Source: Bacteroidota bacterium
GTDB taxonomy: Bacteria > Bacteroidota > Bacteroidia > B-17B0 > Aurantibacillaceae
Assembly: GCA_020403265.1 (NCBI GenBank)
Contig: JADBXZ010000011.1
Location: 1-64,000 of the forward strand
Direction: 5' to 3'
DNA length: 64,000 nt
Shown in pieces: positions 40,910 through 50,416 of this stretch (position 1 is the first letter of the stretch; every line of letters starts with the position of its first letter). The notes beneath the pieces were generated by a model. That model ran no database searches, was not told the origin of the DNA, and worked only from the letters and a program-made list of their open reading frames with translations. A program made the translations under genes and the position numbers.

Positions 40910-43900
40910 TTATATTTTAAAAGTAATAAAAACATTTGTACCTAAGTCTTTTTTGCTTGAAAATTTTATTGTCCCGCTTATCTGTTCTATTAAGGAATTA
41001 ACTAATTGTAAACCAAGAGAGGGGCTGTTATGAAAATCGATGTGATCCGAAAATCCAATTCCATTATCGGTTATATATAAACTGATGACATTGAGTTCCT
41101 GTTTAAGGCTAACTGTTATGGTTCCTTTGCGATCACCGGGAAAAGCGTGTTTAATAGCGTTGCTTAATAATTCATTAACAATTAAACCGGTTGGAATAGC
41201 ATTGTCAAGTGATAATGAGATTTTTACGATTTCCAAAATCAATTTTATCTTCGTTTCGTTAATAGAATATGATTGGATGATGTTATTTGTAAGGGTGTTT
41301 AAGTATTCAGAAAAATTAACAGAAGTAAAGGTTTTGTTTTGATACAAACTTTCGTGAATATAAGACATTGTCTTAATTCTGTTTTGGCTTTCTTTTAACA
41401 CAGATAAAGCATATGGATCGCTGAGATAAGATGATTGCAAATTTAATATACTACTTACTACTTGCATGTTATTTTTCACTCGGTGGTGAACTTCTTTAAG
41501 TAATACTTCTTTTTCTTTCAAAGATTGCTCTATTTTTTGTTGACTTATTTTCTTTTCAGTAATATCGTGTGCAATACCACTTACTTCATTAATTTCACTA
41601 GATTCTTTGCCTATTATAGGATTTAAGAATACTTCTAAATGAACCGTATTATGATTTACATCCTGTGTTTCTAATTCAAAATGTGCAGATTGACCACTAA
41701 ACGCTTTTTGATACTGCGCGATTAGTGTATCGTTATAATCTTTATCTGCTCTTAAAATCCCGAGATTTAATTTTAATCCTATGTAAGGTTTTGTTTGGTA
41801 AATAGATTCTATTAATTGAAAATAGTTTTTATTAAATGACGTTAATGTTTGATTTCGATCAATTGTCCAGATATAATGATGACTGCTATCAATAATAGAA
41901 TTTAACTTAGCCGCTTGATTTAATATTTTTTGTTCGTTGGCAATGCGCTCTGTTATATCGTGCGCAATAGCACTAACCTCAATAATTTCGTTTTCGAAAT
42001 ATACCGGATGTAAAAAAATCTCTCTATAAATTGACTTGCCGTTTACAAAACTTTTATGTGTAAAAATTTGTTGATTCCCGTTTAAAACATTTAAATATTT
42101 GTTTTTCCAAAAAACTTTTAATTCATCACTCTTAACTGTGCTTAGCACATTCACTTTTCGATTTAAAGTAGTACCTTCTTTTAAGTTATCCTTTACAAAG
42201 CTATAGTAATTTTTATTGTATGATGTTAGCTCTAAATTTCTATTCACTGTCCAAACTAATTGATTTCCGCTTTCAATTACTGCTGAAAGTTTTGCTGTTT
42301 GGTTAATTAATTTTTGTTCGTAAATTTTTTCCTGTGTTACATCATCCGCAATACAACTTAATTTAACTACCTTGTTTTGTTCGTTAAAAATTGGATTTAC
42401 AAATACTTTATAATAAACATCATTTTTTTTAGAAGTTATTTCTCCTCTAAAAAAAACTTGTTTTTCACCTTTAAATGACTTGTTGTAAATTGTTGACCAA
42501 AAATCAATGTATTCCTTTCTAATTTTTGTATCAGCAATTTTGACGGCAATATTTTCGCCTTCTTTAAATTTTATTTTATATTTATTGGAAACGAGTTTGT
42601 AAAAGTTTTTATTAAATGAAGTTAAATTATAAAACTCATCAACAGTCCAAATTAAATGATCCAAGTTTTCGAGGATTGAAGATAGTAATGCAGATTTTTC
42701 AGTTAACAATTTCTGAATTTTCGTTTTTTCAATAATCTGCTGTTCGAGTGCTTTATTATTTTGTTGGCTTAATTCTAGTTTTAGTTTATTACGATCAATT
42801 TCTTTTTGCTTGGTAATATTCGTTACCATAGAAACGATACAAAGTTCATTGTTATATTTCTGCAGATTTGATGAAATTTCTACCTCGATGGTATTTTTTT
42901 TAGTGTCGCATAAAAAATAAGTTTCCGGTGTATTAAATTTAGTATCCGTATAAAGTAATTTTGTTCTCTCAATTGCTTTTTTGCGAGATTGAGGCGTTAA
43001 GAATTCATAGTTTTTAACACCCAGTACCTTTTCTTTTGTTTTAACCTTAAGTATTTTTAATAACGCATTGTTGCAATATAAAATTTGTCCTTTATTATGT
43101 ATAAAATAAGCCACGGGAGATGAATCTAATAAGGACTCTAGATTTTCTTTTTGTTGTTGTAAATCTAACTCGCGCTGTTTTTGAATAGTGATATCTCGAT
43201 ATAAATTAAGATAGAATGAAATTTTTCCTTTATCATCTAATATTGGTGTTAAATTGTTTTCTAACCAAATTTCTTTTCCGTTTTTATGTATCGTTTTATA
43301 TACATAAGTTAAATTTTTTATGATGTTATGCTTTTGATTGTACTTTAATTTTTCGTCTATTTTATCAAATTCGCTTTTAAAATCTTTGCTTCGCTTCGAA
43401 AAAAATGAATAATCTTTTAATAATTCACTCTCTTTGCAGCCCATTAATTTTTCGATATTTGGACTAACATATAAATACTTTTCTTCAGGATAATATGTGT
43501 AAAAAGCTATGACATCATTTCCGTTTGAAGTTATCAAATCAAACTTTTGTTTAGCTTCCTGTAATAATTTTTCCGTTTTGTACTGGGTAGTAATATCTTT
43601 TAAAGTACCAATGATCCCTATTAATTCTTTTTTAGCATTAAAAACCGGATGCGAGATCCCTTGTATATGAACAATTTCATTTTTAGATTTATAAAACCTA
43701 AAATTAGCTTTAGCCGGCTCTTTTGTGCCGTGTACTTTAACGTAATCCTTTAAAGAGTTTGTATATTGATGAAGATCGTCCGGATGGATATTCTTCATAA
43801 AAATATTAAGATTATTATAGACTTGTTCGGGTGTTTTACCAAGTATGCGTTTAACCGAATTGCTTATATAAGTAATTGCCGGTTTTGGGAAATAACTTAA

Positions 43901-44341
43901 TTCAAAAATCACCTCATCTGAATAGCTTCCTAAGCTTGACAAAATATTGGATGATTTTTTAAGTGATTTTAAAAGCGTAATGCGTTTCTCAATTTCGATA
44001 AAGGTTGTTTGGATAACTTTTTTACCTTCAAATACAACTCGGTTTGATTTAGCCTCAACGTATATACTACTACCTTTGTTATCAAGAATTGACATCTCGA
44101 TTATAGGAATATTGGAACCTTTCAATATTTTATTAATCGTATCTTTTACTTGTTGGTGCCTATTCTTAGGAAAGAATTGAAAAATAGACGTTTTTGAATT
44201 GCGTTTTATTTTAAAAAATTTAATTGCTTCTTTGTTTGCAAAAAATACTTGCTTTTCATTATATAAAATAACCGGTAAGGGAAAATGATCTAAGGTTGCT
44301 AAATCTAAAACTGAACCGGAATTATTTTTTTGTAAAGGCAT
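40910..44341 (-). CDS. Multi-PAS sensor histidine kinase (HisKA_2 type), no membrane segment
   Basis: An 1143-residue kinase. Six or seven PAS/PAC units can be counted from their repeated endings (DITxxxKxE-like: LKDITTQYKTEK, YRDITIQKQRE, VTNITKQKEID, ADDVTQEKIYE, AHDITERIANE, AHDITEKKISQ) at roughly 100-130-residue intervals. The phospho-acceptor region LLKEVHHRVKNNMQVVSSIL is at about residue 948 and marks the HisKA_2 class, followed by an ATPase domain with NELLSNAIKHAF, ITDNGIGFSD and LGLQLVNSLI. No signal peptide or transmembrane helix is visible, so it senses cytoplasmic signals (redox, ligands) through PAS domains. The three later PAS units are close to each other in sequence, pointing to internal duplication. 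Its partner regulator is 6 bases downstream. Confidence 0.92.
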   Translation of the reverse strand: MPLQKNNSGSVLDLATLDHFPLPVILYNEKQVFFANKEAIKFFKIKRNSKTSIFQFFPKNRHQQVKDTINKILKGSNIPIIEMSILDNKGSSIYVEAKSNRVVFEGKKVIQTTFIEIEKRITLLKSLKKSSNILSSLGSYSDEVIFELSYFPKPAITYISNSVKRILGKTPEQVYNNLNIFMKNIHPDDLHQYTNSLKDYVKVHGTKEPAKANFRFYKSKNEIVHIQGISHPVFNAKKELIGIIGTLKDITTQYKTEKLLQEAKQKFDLITSNGNDVIAFYTYYPEEKYLYVSPNIEKLMGCKESELLKDYSFFSKRSKDFKSEFDKIDEKLKYNQKHNIIKNLTYVYKTIHKNGKEIWLENNLTPILDDKGKISFYLNLYRDITIQKQRELDLQQQKENLESLLDSSPVAYFIHNKGQILYCNNALLKILKVKTKEKVLGVKNYEFLTPQSRKKAIERTKLLYTDTKFNTPETYFLCDTKKNTIEVEISSNLQKYNNELCIVSMVTNITKQKEIDRNKLKLELSQQNNKALEQQIIEKTKIQKLLTEKSALLSSILENLDHLIWTVDEFYNLTSFNKNFYKLVSNKYKIKFKEGENIAVKIADTKIRKEYIDFWSTIYNKSFKGEKQVFFRGEITSKKNDVYYKVFVNPIFNEQNKVVKLSCIADDVTQEKIYEQKLINQTAKLSAVIESGNQLVWTVNRNLELTSYNKNYYSFVKDNLKEGTTLNRKVNVLSTVKSDELKVFWKNKYLNVLNGNQQIFTHKSFVNGKSIYREIFLHPVYFENEIIEVSAIAHDITERIANEQKILNQAAKLNSIIDSSHHYIWTIDRNQTLTSFNKNYFQLIESIYQTKPYIGLKLNLGILRADKDYNDTLIAQYQKAFSGQSAHFELETQDVNHNTVHLEVFLNPIIGKESSEINEVSGIAHDITEKKISQQKIEQSLKEKEVLLKEVHHRVKNNMQVVSSILNLQSSYLSDPYALSVLKESQNRIKTMSYIHESLYQNKTFTSVNFSEYLNTLTNNIIQSYSINETKIKLILEIVKISLSLDNAIPTGLIVNELLSNAIKHAFPGDRKGTITVSLKQELNVISLYITDNGIGFSDHIDFHNSPSLGLQLVNSLIEQISGTIKFSSKKDLGTNVFITFKI

Positions 44342-44356
44342 TTAATTTTAATCAAT

Positions 44357-46021
44357 CTATTTTTTAATAGTTTGCGTTTTATTATCGTCTATTTTAATGT
44401 TATAACTCCTTAATCCTTGCTCATAGGTTGGCACAATCTTAACGCCTTGCCACGCAATTTCAATGTCATTATCGTATTTAATAGTTAGTACAAGAAAACC
44501 CAGTTCGTCATAAAAGTACCAATCTCCATTTTTAGTTCCGTTATTATAAGCGCCACTTACAAATTTTTTACCATTAGAGTGATAATAAGTGTGTAAACCA
44601 ACCGGTTCACCATTTTGATAACGCCCCTCAAATCTTTTTTTACCACTTGGCATGTAAAAACTATTCCAAACACTATCAGGTTGCCCACTTACATAATTTC
44701 CAACCTCTTTATAATCGGGTGTTTCATAAATCCAGTAACCTTCCTGATTATTATCAAAATAATTTCCTTTAAGCGTAACTTTACCTTGTTCGTTATAATC
44801 AGTTAAAACACCTTCACGTTTACCATTTACATAATTTTCTTCTCTCCATAAATTACCGCTTTCATAAAACCACTTCCATACACCTTGTGGCCTACCTTTT
44901 TTATCGTACTTACCTTTTTGCTCCAATTTTCCGCTTGAGTAAAAAAATTCCCAATCTCCTACTCTATTTCCATCTTTATAAATGCCTTTTGCTTTAAACT
45001 CACCTGTATTATGGAATTCTTTCCAAATACCTATTCGGTTGCGAACACTATCTACTGCGCCCCTTGCTACAACAATTCCGTCAAAATACTCAATACAACT
45101 GTCCGGTACGGGAACATTTCTACAAACTAATCTGTTTTTATAAATTCTTTCAAGTGTGGTTGTATCTTCAACTAAAAACAAACTACTATCACATTGCTTT
45201 TTTTGTTTATAGGTAAAATGTGTCCCTATTGCAACACCTTCGCTGTATACGCCTTCATATTTGAGTGTTCCGTCTTCATAAGTTTCTTTATAAACTTCCA
45301 CATTAGCAATTTCTGGAGCTCTTAATACCGGCTTACCGTTATTAAATTTTTTTGTGGATAGTAAATTTCCTTTTTTATCATACTCTTTTACATAACCATC
45401 CAAACTATCATCGTTATATTTTAATTCTTTTTTTATAGATAAATCCTCATAGAATTCTTTCCATATTCCTTGCTTCTTACCTTGTTGATCTTTTTGATTC
45501 ATCTTCTCATAACTCTGTAAAATGCCTTGTTTATAAACAATAATGGCGGTTATTAAGGAATCTTCCGAATATTCAAATGCTGTTCCGTCTTGTTTTCCTT
45601 TTGTAAAAGGAATGATATTTTTTGTTTTTCCTGTTTTATAAAAATTCTTTCTATAACCTTCTATTAAATCATTAGAATAGGTTTCAACAGCAACAAGTTT
45701 CCCAAGTGTATCGTAATAATTGGTTAAACCACTTTTTTTTCCATCTAAATAATTAACTGATTTTTGAATTCTTCCTTTATCATCGTAAAATTTCCAGATA
45801 CTGTCTAATAAATTATTCTTACGATTTCCCTCTATTTTTAATTTGCCATTTTTATGATAATTTTTCCAATACCCAATTGGTTTACCATCTTTCATATAAC
45901 CTTCGCTGCTTACAACTCCGTTTTCATGAAAAAACTTATTGAAACCATTTGGATTAGTAGCCTGACAAAAGAATTTGTTAGAAAACAATATTAGAACTAT
46001 GATGAAGATCGATTTTTTCAT
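44357..46021 (-). CDS. Exported MORN-like repeat (YwqK-type) protein
   Basis: A 554-residue protein with a signal peptide at about 1-20 (NKFFCQ). The rest is about 20 repeats of roughly 22-24 residues of the form G-x-W-x-x-Y/F-x-x-x-G-x-L-x-x-x-G-x-Y-x-x-G-x-x-x-G (for instance GYWKNYHKNGKLKIEG, GVWKWFYESGNLWREENY, GDWYFYDELGFL). This is the MORN_2/YwqK repeat that forms long beta-hairpin sheets. Some proteins with this repeat are named antitoxins, but here export and size point to a surface or periplasmic scaffold. It lies 15 bases before the sensor kinase gene and 53 after nadA on the same strand. Confidence 0.88.
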   Translation of the reverse strand: MKKSIFIIVLILFSNKFFCQATNPNGFNKFFHENGVVSSEGYMKDGKPIGYWKNYHKNGKLKIEGNRKNNLLDSIWKFYDDKGRIQKSVNYLDGKKSGLTNYYDTLGKLVAVETYSNDLIEGYRKNFYKTGKTKNIIPFTKGKQDGTAFEYSEDSLITAIIVYKQGILQSYEKMNQKDQQGKKQGIWKEFYEDLSIKKELKYNDDSLDGYVKEYDKKGNLLSTKKFNNGKPVLRAPEIANVEVYKETYEDGTLKYEGVYSEGVAIGTHFTYKQKKQCDSSLFLVEDTTTLERIYKNRLVCRNVPVPDSCIEYFDGIVVARGAVDSVRNRIGIWKEFHNTGEFKAKGIYKDGNRVGDWEFFYSSGKLEQKGKYDKKGRPQGVWKWFYESGNLWREENYVNGKREGVLTDYNEQGKVTLKGNYFDNNQEGYWIYETPDYKEVGNYVSGQPDSVWNSFYMPSGKKRFEGRYQNGEPVGLHTYYHSNGKKFVSGAYNNGTKNGDWYFYDELGFLVLTIKYDNDIEIAWQGVKIVPTYEQGLRSYNIKIDDNKTQTIKK

Positions 46022-46074
46022 TTTAACACCTTATTTAAAGGGTTATCTCTCAAATTTACTCATTTTTTATGAGT

Positions 46075-47052
46075 TTACAAACCAAATTTTGCGCTTAAAT
46101 CAAGCATATTACGTATTGGTGCTTTTGCCTTTTCTATTAATTCGGCTGACATTACTAACTCAGGTTGCTCATATTTTAAAGCTACATAAATTTTTTCCAA
46201 TGTATTTAATTTCATGTAAGGACAATCGTTACAAGCACAATTATTATTAGGTGGAGCAGGAATAAAAGTTTTAGAAGGACTAGCTTTTTGCATTTGATGT
46301 AAAATTCCTGTTTCCGTTACTACAATAAACTCATCACCATTTTCTGATTTTTTAGTATAATTTAATAAAGCTGTTGTGCTTCCAATAAAATCAGCTTGTT
46401 CCAATAAAGGAGCCTCACACTCAGGATGTGCAATAATTTTAGCTTTTGGATTTTGGTGTTTTAACTTGATTAACTTTTCTAAACTAAAAATTTCATGAAC
46501 CATACAAGCACCATCCCATAATACCATGTTTCTACCAGTTTTTTTATTGATGTATGCTCCAAGGTTTTTGTCAGGCGCAAAAATAATAGGTTGACTTTTA
46601 GGAAATGATTCTACTATTTGCACAGCATTAGTACTTGTAACAATTACATCACTTAAAGCCTTAATTTCGGCTGTACAATTTATATATGAAAGTACAACAT
46701 GATTAGGATGCTTGGCTTTAAATTCAGCAAACCGATCCGGTGGACAAGAATCAGCTAAACTACATCCGGCCTTTAAATCCGGAATCAACACTTTTTTACT
46801 TGGATTTAAAATTTTAGCCGTTTCAGCCATAAAATGTACACCAGCAAATAAAATGATCTCGGCTTTTGTTTTTTCTGCTTGTTGCGCCAACCCTAAACTG
46901 TCTCCAATATAGTCCGCAATATCTTGAATATCAGGATTTTGATAATAATGGGCTAACAATACAGCCCGCTTTTCTTTTTTAAGATAGTTTATTTCTTTCA
47001 CTAAATCAAGTGCCGGATCAATCTCAACTTCTAAATATCCTTTATATAACAT
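46075..47052 (-). CDS. nadA: Quinolinate synthase
   Basis: A 325-residue iron-sulfur enzyme that condenses iminoaspartate with dihydroxyacetone phosphate to quinolinate in NAD synthesis. The three cluster cysteines are expected in [25 protein letters not shown] and [14 protein letters not shown], all present. [23 protein letters not shown] near the N-terminus is the family signature. Length is normal. nadB and nadC are not in the window. It heads the minus-strand run toward 39011, with larger spacing (53 bases), so it may only partly share transcription with the genes below. Confidence 0.96.
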   Translation of the reverse strand: MLYKGYLEVEIDPALDLVKEINYLKKEKRAVLLAHYYQNPDIQDIADYIGDSLGLAQQAEKTKAEIILFAGVHFMAETAKILNPSKKVLIPDLKAGCSLADSCPPDRFAEFKAKHPNHVVLSYINCTAEIKALSDVIVTSTNAVQIVESFPKSQPIIFAPDKNLGAYINKKTGRNMVLWDGACMVHEIFSLEKLIKLKHQNPKAKIIAHPECEAPLLEQADFIGSTTALLNYTKKSENGDEFIVVTETGILHQMQKASPSKTFIPAPPNNNCACNDCPYMKLNTLEKIYVALKYEQPELVMSAELIEKAKAPIRNMLDLSAKFGL

Positions 47053-47546
47053 ATAATTACTTTTTTTAAAAATTTAAATTATGTATTAATATATATAGCT
47101 TGTTAATAGTGTTAATTAATTTATTTTATTTTAATAGGATTATAACTAATTAACGTGTTGTAACAACTAATGAACAAAAGTACAAAATTAAGTAGTTGAA
47201 TATCAGTAATGATATCTAAAATTAACATCTATTAAACAGTTTAAATGTTTATAAGAATAATAGAGTTTAAGTTGTTTAAAACCTAAAATAAACGTGAATA
47301 ATTAGCATCAATTAATTATAAAATCATTTGTTAAGTTCGATTTATTTAATAAGCCGTTAACATTTTAATAATGGGTTAATTATCTATTGTTATTTTATTA
47401 ACATACTATTATTCTATTAACATACTTAATGTTCATTACTTACATTAATTTTTGTTCATTATCAGTTGGTTAGTTTATTAGTGTTAATTAACGTTGATTA
47501 CTATTTTTACACAAATTACCATTTTAACGTTATCAATTTAAAAATT
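47053..47546. other. Very AT-rich intergenic stretch between divergent nadA and rpiB
   Basis: About 490 bases without a gene, markedly poorer in G+C than the surroundings. TTATTAACATACTATTATTC and a second TATTAACATACTTAATG follow each other near 47394-47430, and AGTGTTAATTAA occurs at both edges (near 47106 and 47480). No perfect DnaA boxes (TTATCCACA) were seen. It must hold the nadA and rpiB promoters, but no exact TAnnTTTG element lies next to either start. Confidence 0.4.
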
Positions 47547-47981
47547 ATGAGTATTAAAATTGCCATTGGAAGTGATCATGCAGGATTTGAGTTGAAACAA
47601 CAATTAATTAACTATACACAAACTATTAATGTTGTGTTAATTGATAAAGGTTGTTATTCTTTAGAGCGTGCCGATTATCCTGATTTTGGTCATGCTGTTG
47701 CAAATGCAATAATTAATAAGGAAGCTGATTTTGGTATTTTAATTTGTGGCAGTGGTAATGGTATTAATATGAGTGCGAATAAACATAAAGGTATTAGAGC
47801 TGCATTATGCTGGAACGAAGAAATTGCTATTTTAGCAAAACAACACAACAATGCCAATATTTTAACTTTACCCGGAAGGTATATAAGTTATGAAGAAGCT
47901 GTAAAATGTGTAAAAGCATTTATAAATGAGAAATTTGAAGGAGGAAGACATACTGATAGAATTAATAAAATTGATTTATAA
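47547..47981 (+). CDS. rpiB: Ribose 5-phosphate isomerase B
   Basis: A 144-residue isomerase of the RpiB/LacAB family that interconverts ribose 5-phosphate and ribulose 5-phosphate. Visible are IAIGSDHAGFELK at the start, DKGCYSLERADYPDFG, the phosphate-binding loop LICGSGNGINMSANKHKGIRAALC and HNNANILTLPGRYI. The usual catalytic cysteine is in the ICGSGNG segment. The open frame begins at 47466, but the ATG at 47547 gives the correct family N-terminus and length. The next gene follows after 9 bases. Confidence 0.95.
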   Translation: MSIKIAIGSDHAGFELKQQLINYTQTINVVLIDKGCYSLERADYPDFGHAVANAIINKEADFGILICGSGNGINMSANKHKGIRAALCWNEEIAILAKQHNNANILTLPGRYISYEEAVKCVKAFINEKFEGGRHTDRINKIDL

Positions 47982-47990
47982 AAAATAGAT

Positions 47991-48518
47991 ATGAAAAAAA
48001 TAGCAATTATTATGTTAAGCGTTTTGTATATACAAATGGCAGCGCAAAACGGAAAAATATTTCCAACAATTATTGGCGAAACATTAGATGGTAAAGCCAT
48101 AAGCTTACCAATTAAAAATAACAAAAAAACAATTGTTGCTTGGGTTTTTAGCAGAAGTGCTGAAGATGAGTTAAAGAAATGGTTAAATCCGCTTTACAGT
48201 ACGTTTATGGATAAACCAAAAGGTAAACCGGCTTTTGGACAAACTGTTTACGATGTTAATTTTGTTTTTATTCCTTTAATTGGTGGATTAAAAAAAATAA
48301 GAGAAGATTTTAAAGCTACCACAGATAAAGGCTTTTGGCCTTATATTATGGACACTGATAAATTTGATATGAAACTACAAGCCGATCTATTAGGAATAAA
48401 AGATAAAAGCGTACCGTATATAATGGTTTTGGATAAAGACGGAAAAATTATTGATACGCAAAGCGGTAAGTACAACGAGGATAAGGAAGAGAAGATAGAA
48501 GAGGCCGTAGACGAATAA
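47991..48518 (+). CDS. Exported thioredoxin-fold protein without CxxC
   Basis: A 175-residue protein with a signal peptide at about 1-18 (QMAAQ). The sequence has a redoxin-like course: NGKIFPTIIGETLDGKAISLP, then KKTIVAWVFSRSAEDELKKW where peroxiredoxins and TlpA proteins have WCxxC or TxxC, and later VPYIMVLDKDGKIID, the cis-proline strand. The active-site cysteines are missing (SRSAED instead), so it cannot act as a disulfide reductase. It starts 9 bases after rpiB. Confidence 0.75.
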   Translation: MKKIAIIMLSVLYIQMAAQNGKIFPTIIGETLDGKAISLPIKNNKKTIVAWVFSRSAEDELKKWLNPLYSTFMDKPKGKPAFGQTVYDVNFVFIPLIGGLKKIREDFKATTDKGFWPYIMDTDKFDMKLQADLLGIKDKSVPYIMVLDKDGKIIDTQSGKYNEDKEEKIEEAVDE

Positions 48519-48554
48519 ATTTCAGTCTATTTTTTGAATTAAAGTGTTTTTTCA

Positions 48555-48574
48555 TTACCTTTAATTAAAGGTAA
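48555..48574. promoter_or_regulatory. Perfect 20-bp palindrome ending 1 base before a porP-like start
   Basis: TTACCTTTAA is followed directly by its reverse complement TTAAAGGTAA. The palindrome includes TACCTTTA, one mismatch from a -7 element, and ends one base before the ATG at 48576. It could be an operator overlapping the promoter or a translation-start hairpin. Confidence 0.55.
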
Positions 48575-48575
48575 G

Positions 48576-49499
48576 ATGAAAAAATTATTGTTATTTATAT
48601 TAGGTTTTGGTAAACTCTGTAATGCTCAAGACATTTATTTTTTAAATCCGTTTATAACAGCTAATTACTTAAACCCAAGCTTAGCGGGTCATCAAAACGT
48701 TAATAAATTATCTGCGGCTTATTTAAACATGTATCCAAATTTAAGCGGTACAACGGTTACCTATTTTTTGAATGTAGAAACAAAGTTGTATAATAAATTG
48801 GGTATTGCGGCTAATTTAATCTCTGATGATATGGCTAGAGGCACCATGCAAGCCAACCAATATATTTTAATGTTAAACTATAATTTTAAATTAAACAACA
48901 GCTTTACACTAACACCAGGTTTTAAGTTTAGTCAGTTAGAAAATAAAATTGATTTAACTAAACTTAATTTTGGAGATGCTATAAACATGCGTAATGCCGA
49001 AGTATGGAGTCAACCGCAGCCTTTAACTTTTGCAACTCGTTTATACAACTATAGTTTTACAGGTTCATTATTATTTGGACATAAAGCATTCAATTTTGGT
49101 GCATTATTAAATCAATTTAATGAGCCTGAAATAGGTATGATTAATTTTGATTTAAAACAACAACGCAGGTTAACTTTGCATAGTATGGTAAAGTTACCTA
49201 TAGAAAAACAGACACTTAATTTATTTTTTAGATATGATAGACAAGGAAATTTTAATAAGACGCAATTAGCGGCTTATATGCGCTTATTTGAACACTACCA
49301 AATTGGTCTAGGTTTTAATTCGTTTGATAATTATACATTACACACTGGTTATGGAAATAAATATTTTCGTATCAATTATAACTATAATTTATCGTTTAGT
49401 AAATTATCGGGTAATACAGCTGGGAGTCACGAACTAGGAACTGCATTTTATTTTTTGAGTAAAAATAAGAGAAACAGTTTTGATAAGTATTTAGAGTGA
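48576..49499 (+). CDS. PorP/SprF family type IX secretion protein, copy 1
   Basis: A 307-residue outer-membrane protein with a signal peptide at about 1-18 (LCNAQ). The PorP/SprF signature is present: NPFITANYLNPSLAGHQNVNKLSAAY at the start of the barrel, GIAANLISDDMARGTM and LNYNFKLNNSFTLTPGFKFSQLENKIDLTKLNFGD. Family members help assemble the T9SS or attach gliding adhesins to the surface, usually beside a giant SprB-like adhesin, which is not present here. Its stop overlaps the GTG start of copy 2 (GTGA), so the two are made together. Confidence 0.9.
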   Translation: MKKLLLFILGFGKLCNAQDIYFLNPFITANYLNPSLAGHQNVNKLSAAYLNMYPNLSGTTVTYFLNVETKLYNKLGIAANLISDDMARGTMQANQYILMLNYNFKLNNSFTLTPGFKFSQLENKIDLTKLNFGDAINMRNAEVWSQPQPLTFATRLYNYSFTGSLLFGHKAFNFGALLNQFNEPEIGMINFDLKQQRRLTLHSMVKLPIEKQTLNLFFRYDRQGNFNKTQLAAYMRLFEHYQIGLGFNSFDNYTLHTGYGNKYFRINYNYNLSFSKLSGNTAGSHELGTAFYFLSKNKRNSFDKYLE

Positions 49500-50416
49500 G
49501 AGGAAAAATAAATACAAGCATAATGATTTTAGTTTTACTTTTTTCTAGTAAAATTTTAGCGCAGGATTTTATTGTTAATCCCATTTATCAAAATTTAGTT
49601 AATGTTAATCCTTCTTTTGCAGGCAGCAATGGTGGTATGCGCATTCAAACAAATTATTCACAATTGTATATTAATTCTTCGGCACAAGATTATTTGTTTA
49701 ATTCAACTTCAGATTATAAAATAAAAAAAATTAACGCAGGTTTGGGAGTTTCATTTTATCACGAAGATTTATCAAGAGTTTTTAAAAACTTTGGTTGCGG
49801 CTTAGTTTACTCACAACAAATAAAATTAAATAAACATTTAGTTTTGATACCCGCACTAAAAGCGAGCTACATAGAGCGAACAGCTGATTTGAGTAAGTTG
49901 TCTTTTTATAATAATAATATCACATCTCCTTGGCCTTTAGACTATAAATTAAATAAACGGAGAAATTTTGATTTAACCGGATCTTTATTAGCTCAGCATA
50001 AAGGAATGTATATAGGCTTTGTGGTTAATCATATTAATCAGCCTGATGTTGGTGTTTTAGGTCCGGAAAAACTATCAATTCATTATACCTTTCATTCTAG
50101 TTTCAATATACTATTTAATAAAAGTGTACTACAGCTTGGGTTTAGAATTGATAATCAGAATAAATCCGGATCATTAAATATTAATACCAATTTATTATTT
50201 ATGAAATATTTTGTAATCGGCTTAGGTTATACTACTAACTCATTTTATTACACTAATATTGGTTTTAAACATTCCTGGTTTGGAATTTATTATAATTTCT
50301 ATTCTAATAAGTCAAAGTTAAGTTCGGTAACGAGTTACAACCATATGTTTACTGCAACGTTTAGTTGGTTACAAAAAGAAAGACGGAATAAAACAGTATA
50401 CTTCGAAGAGTTTTAA
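49496..50416 (+). CDS. PorP/SprF family type IX secretion protein, copy 2
   Basis: A 306-residue paralogue of the preceding protein. The signal peptide ends at KILAQ (about residue 23), followed by FIVNPIYQNLVNVNPSFAGSNGGMRIQTNYS, the family signature. Both copies share the layout through to the end (GLGYTTNSFYYTNIGFKHSWFGIYYNF here) but differ in most residues, so the duplication is old or the pair came together. GTG start with a 4-base overlap. The end overlaps the stop of the minus-strand radical SAM gene by 4 bases. Confidence 0.9.
   Translation: MRGKINTSIMILVLLFSSKILAQDFIVNPIYQNLVNVNPSFAGSNGGMRIQTNYSQLYINSSAQDYLFNSTSDYKIKKINAGLGVSFYHEDLSRVFKNFGCGLVYSQQIKLNKHLVLIPALKASYIERTADLSKLSFYNNNITSPWPLDYKLNKRRNFDLTGSLLAQHKGMYIGFVVNHINQPDVGVLGPEKLSIHYTFHSSFNILFNKSVLQLGFRIDNQNKSGSLNINTNLLFMKYFVIGLGYTTNSFYYTNIGFKHSWFGIYYNFYSNKSKLSSVTSYNHMFTATFSWLQKERRNKTVYFEEF

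Noticed and set aside
44357-46021. Naming the MORN-like protein an antitoxin
   Set aside because: Database names link YwqK repeats with antitoxins, but this protein is exported, very long and has no toxin partner beside it.
47053-47546. Replication origin
   Set aside because: AT-rich and repeat-containing, but no DnaA-box cluster, no dnaA or dnaN neighbour and no skew data. mnmG being 11 kb away is weak support in Bacteroidota.
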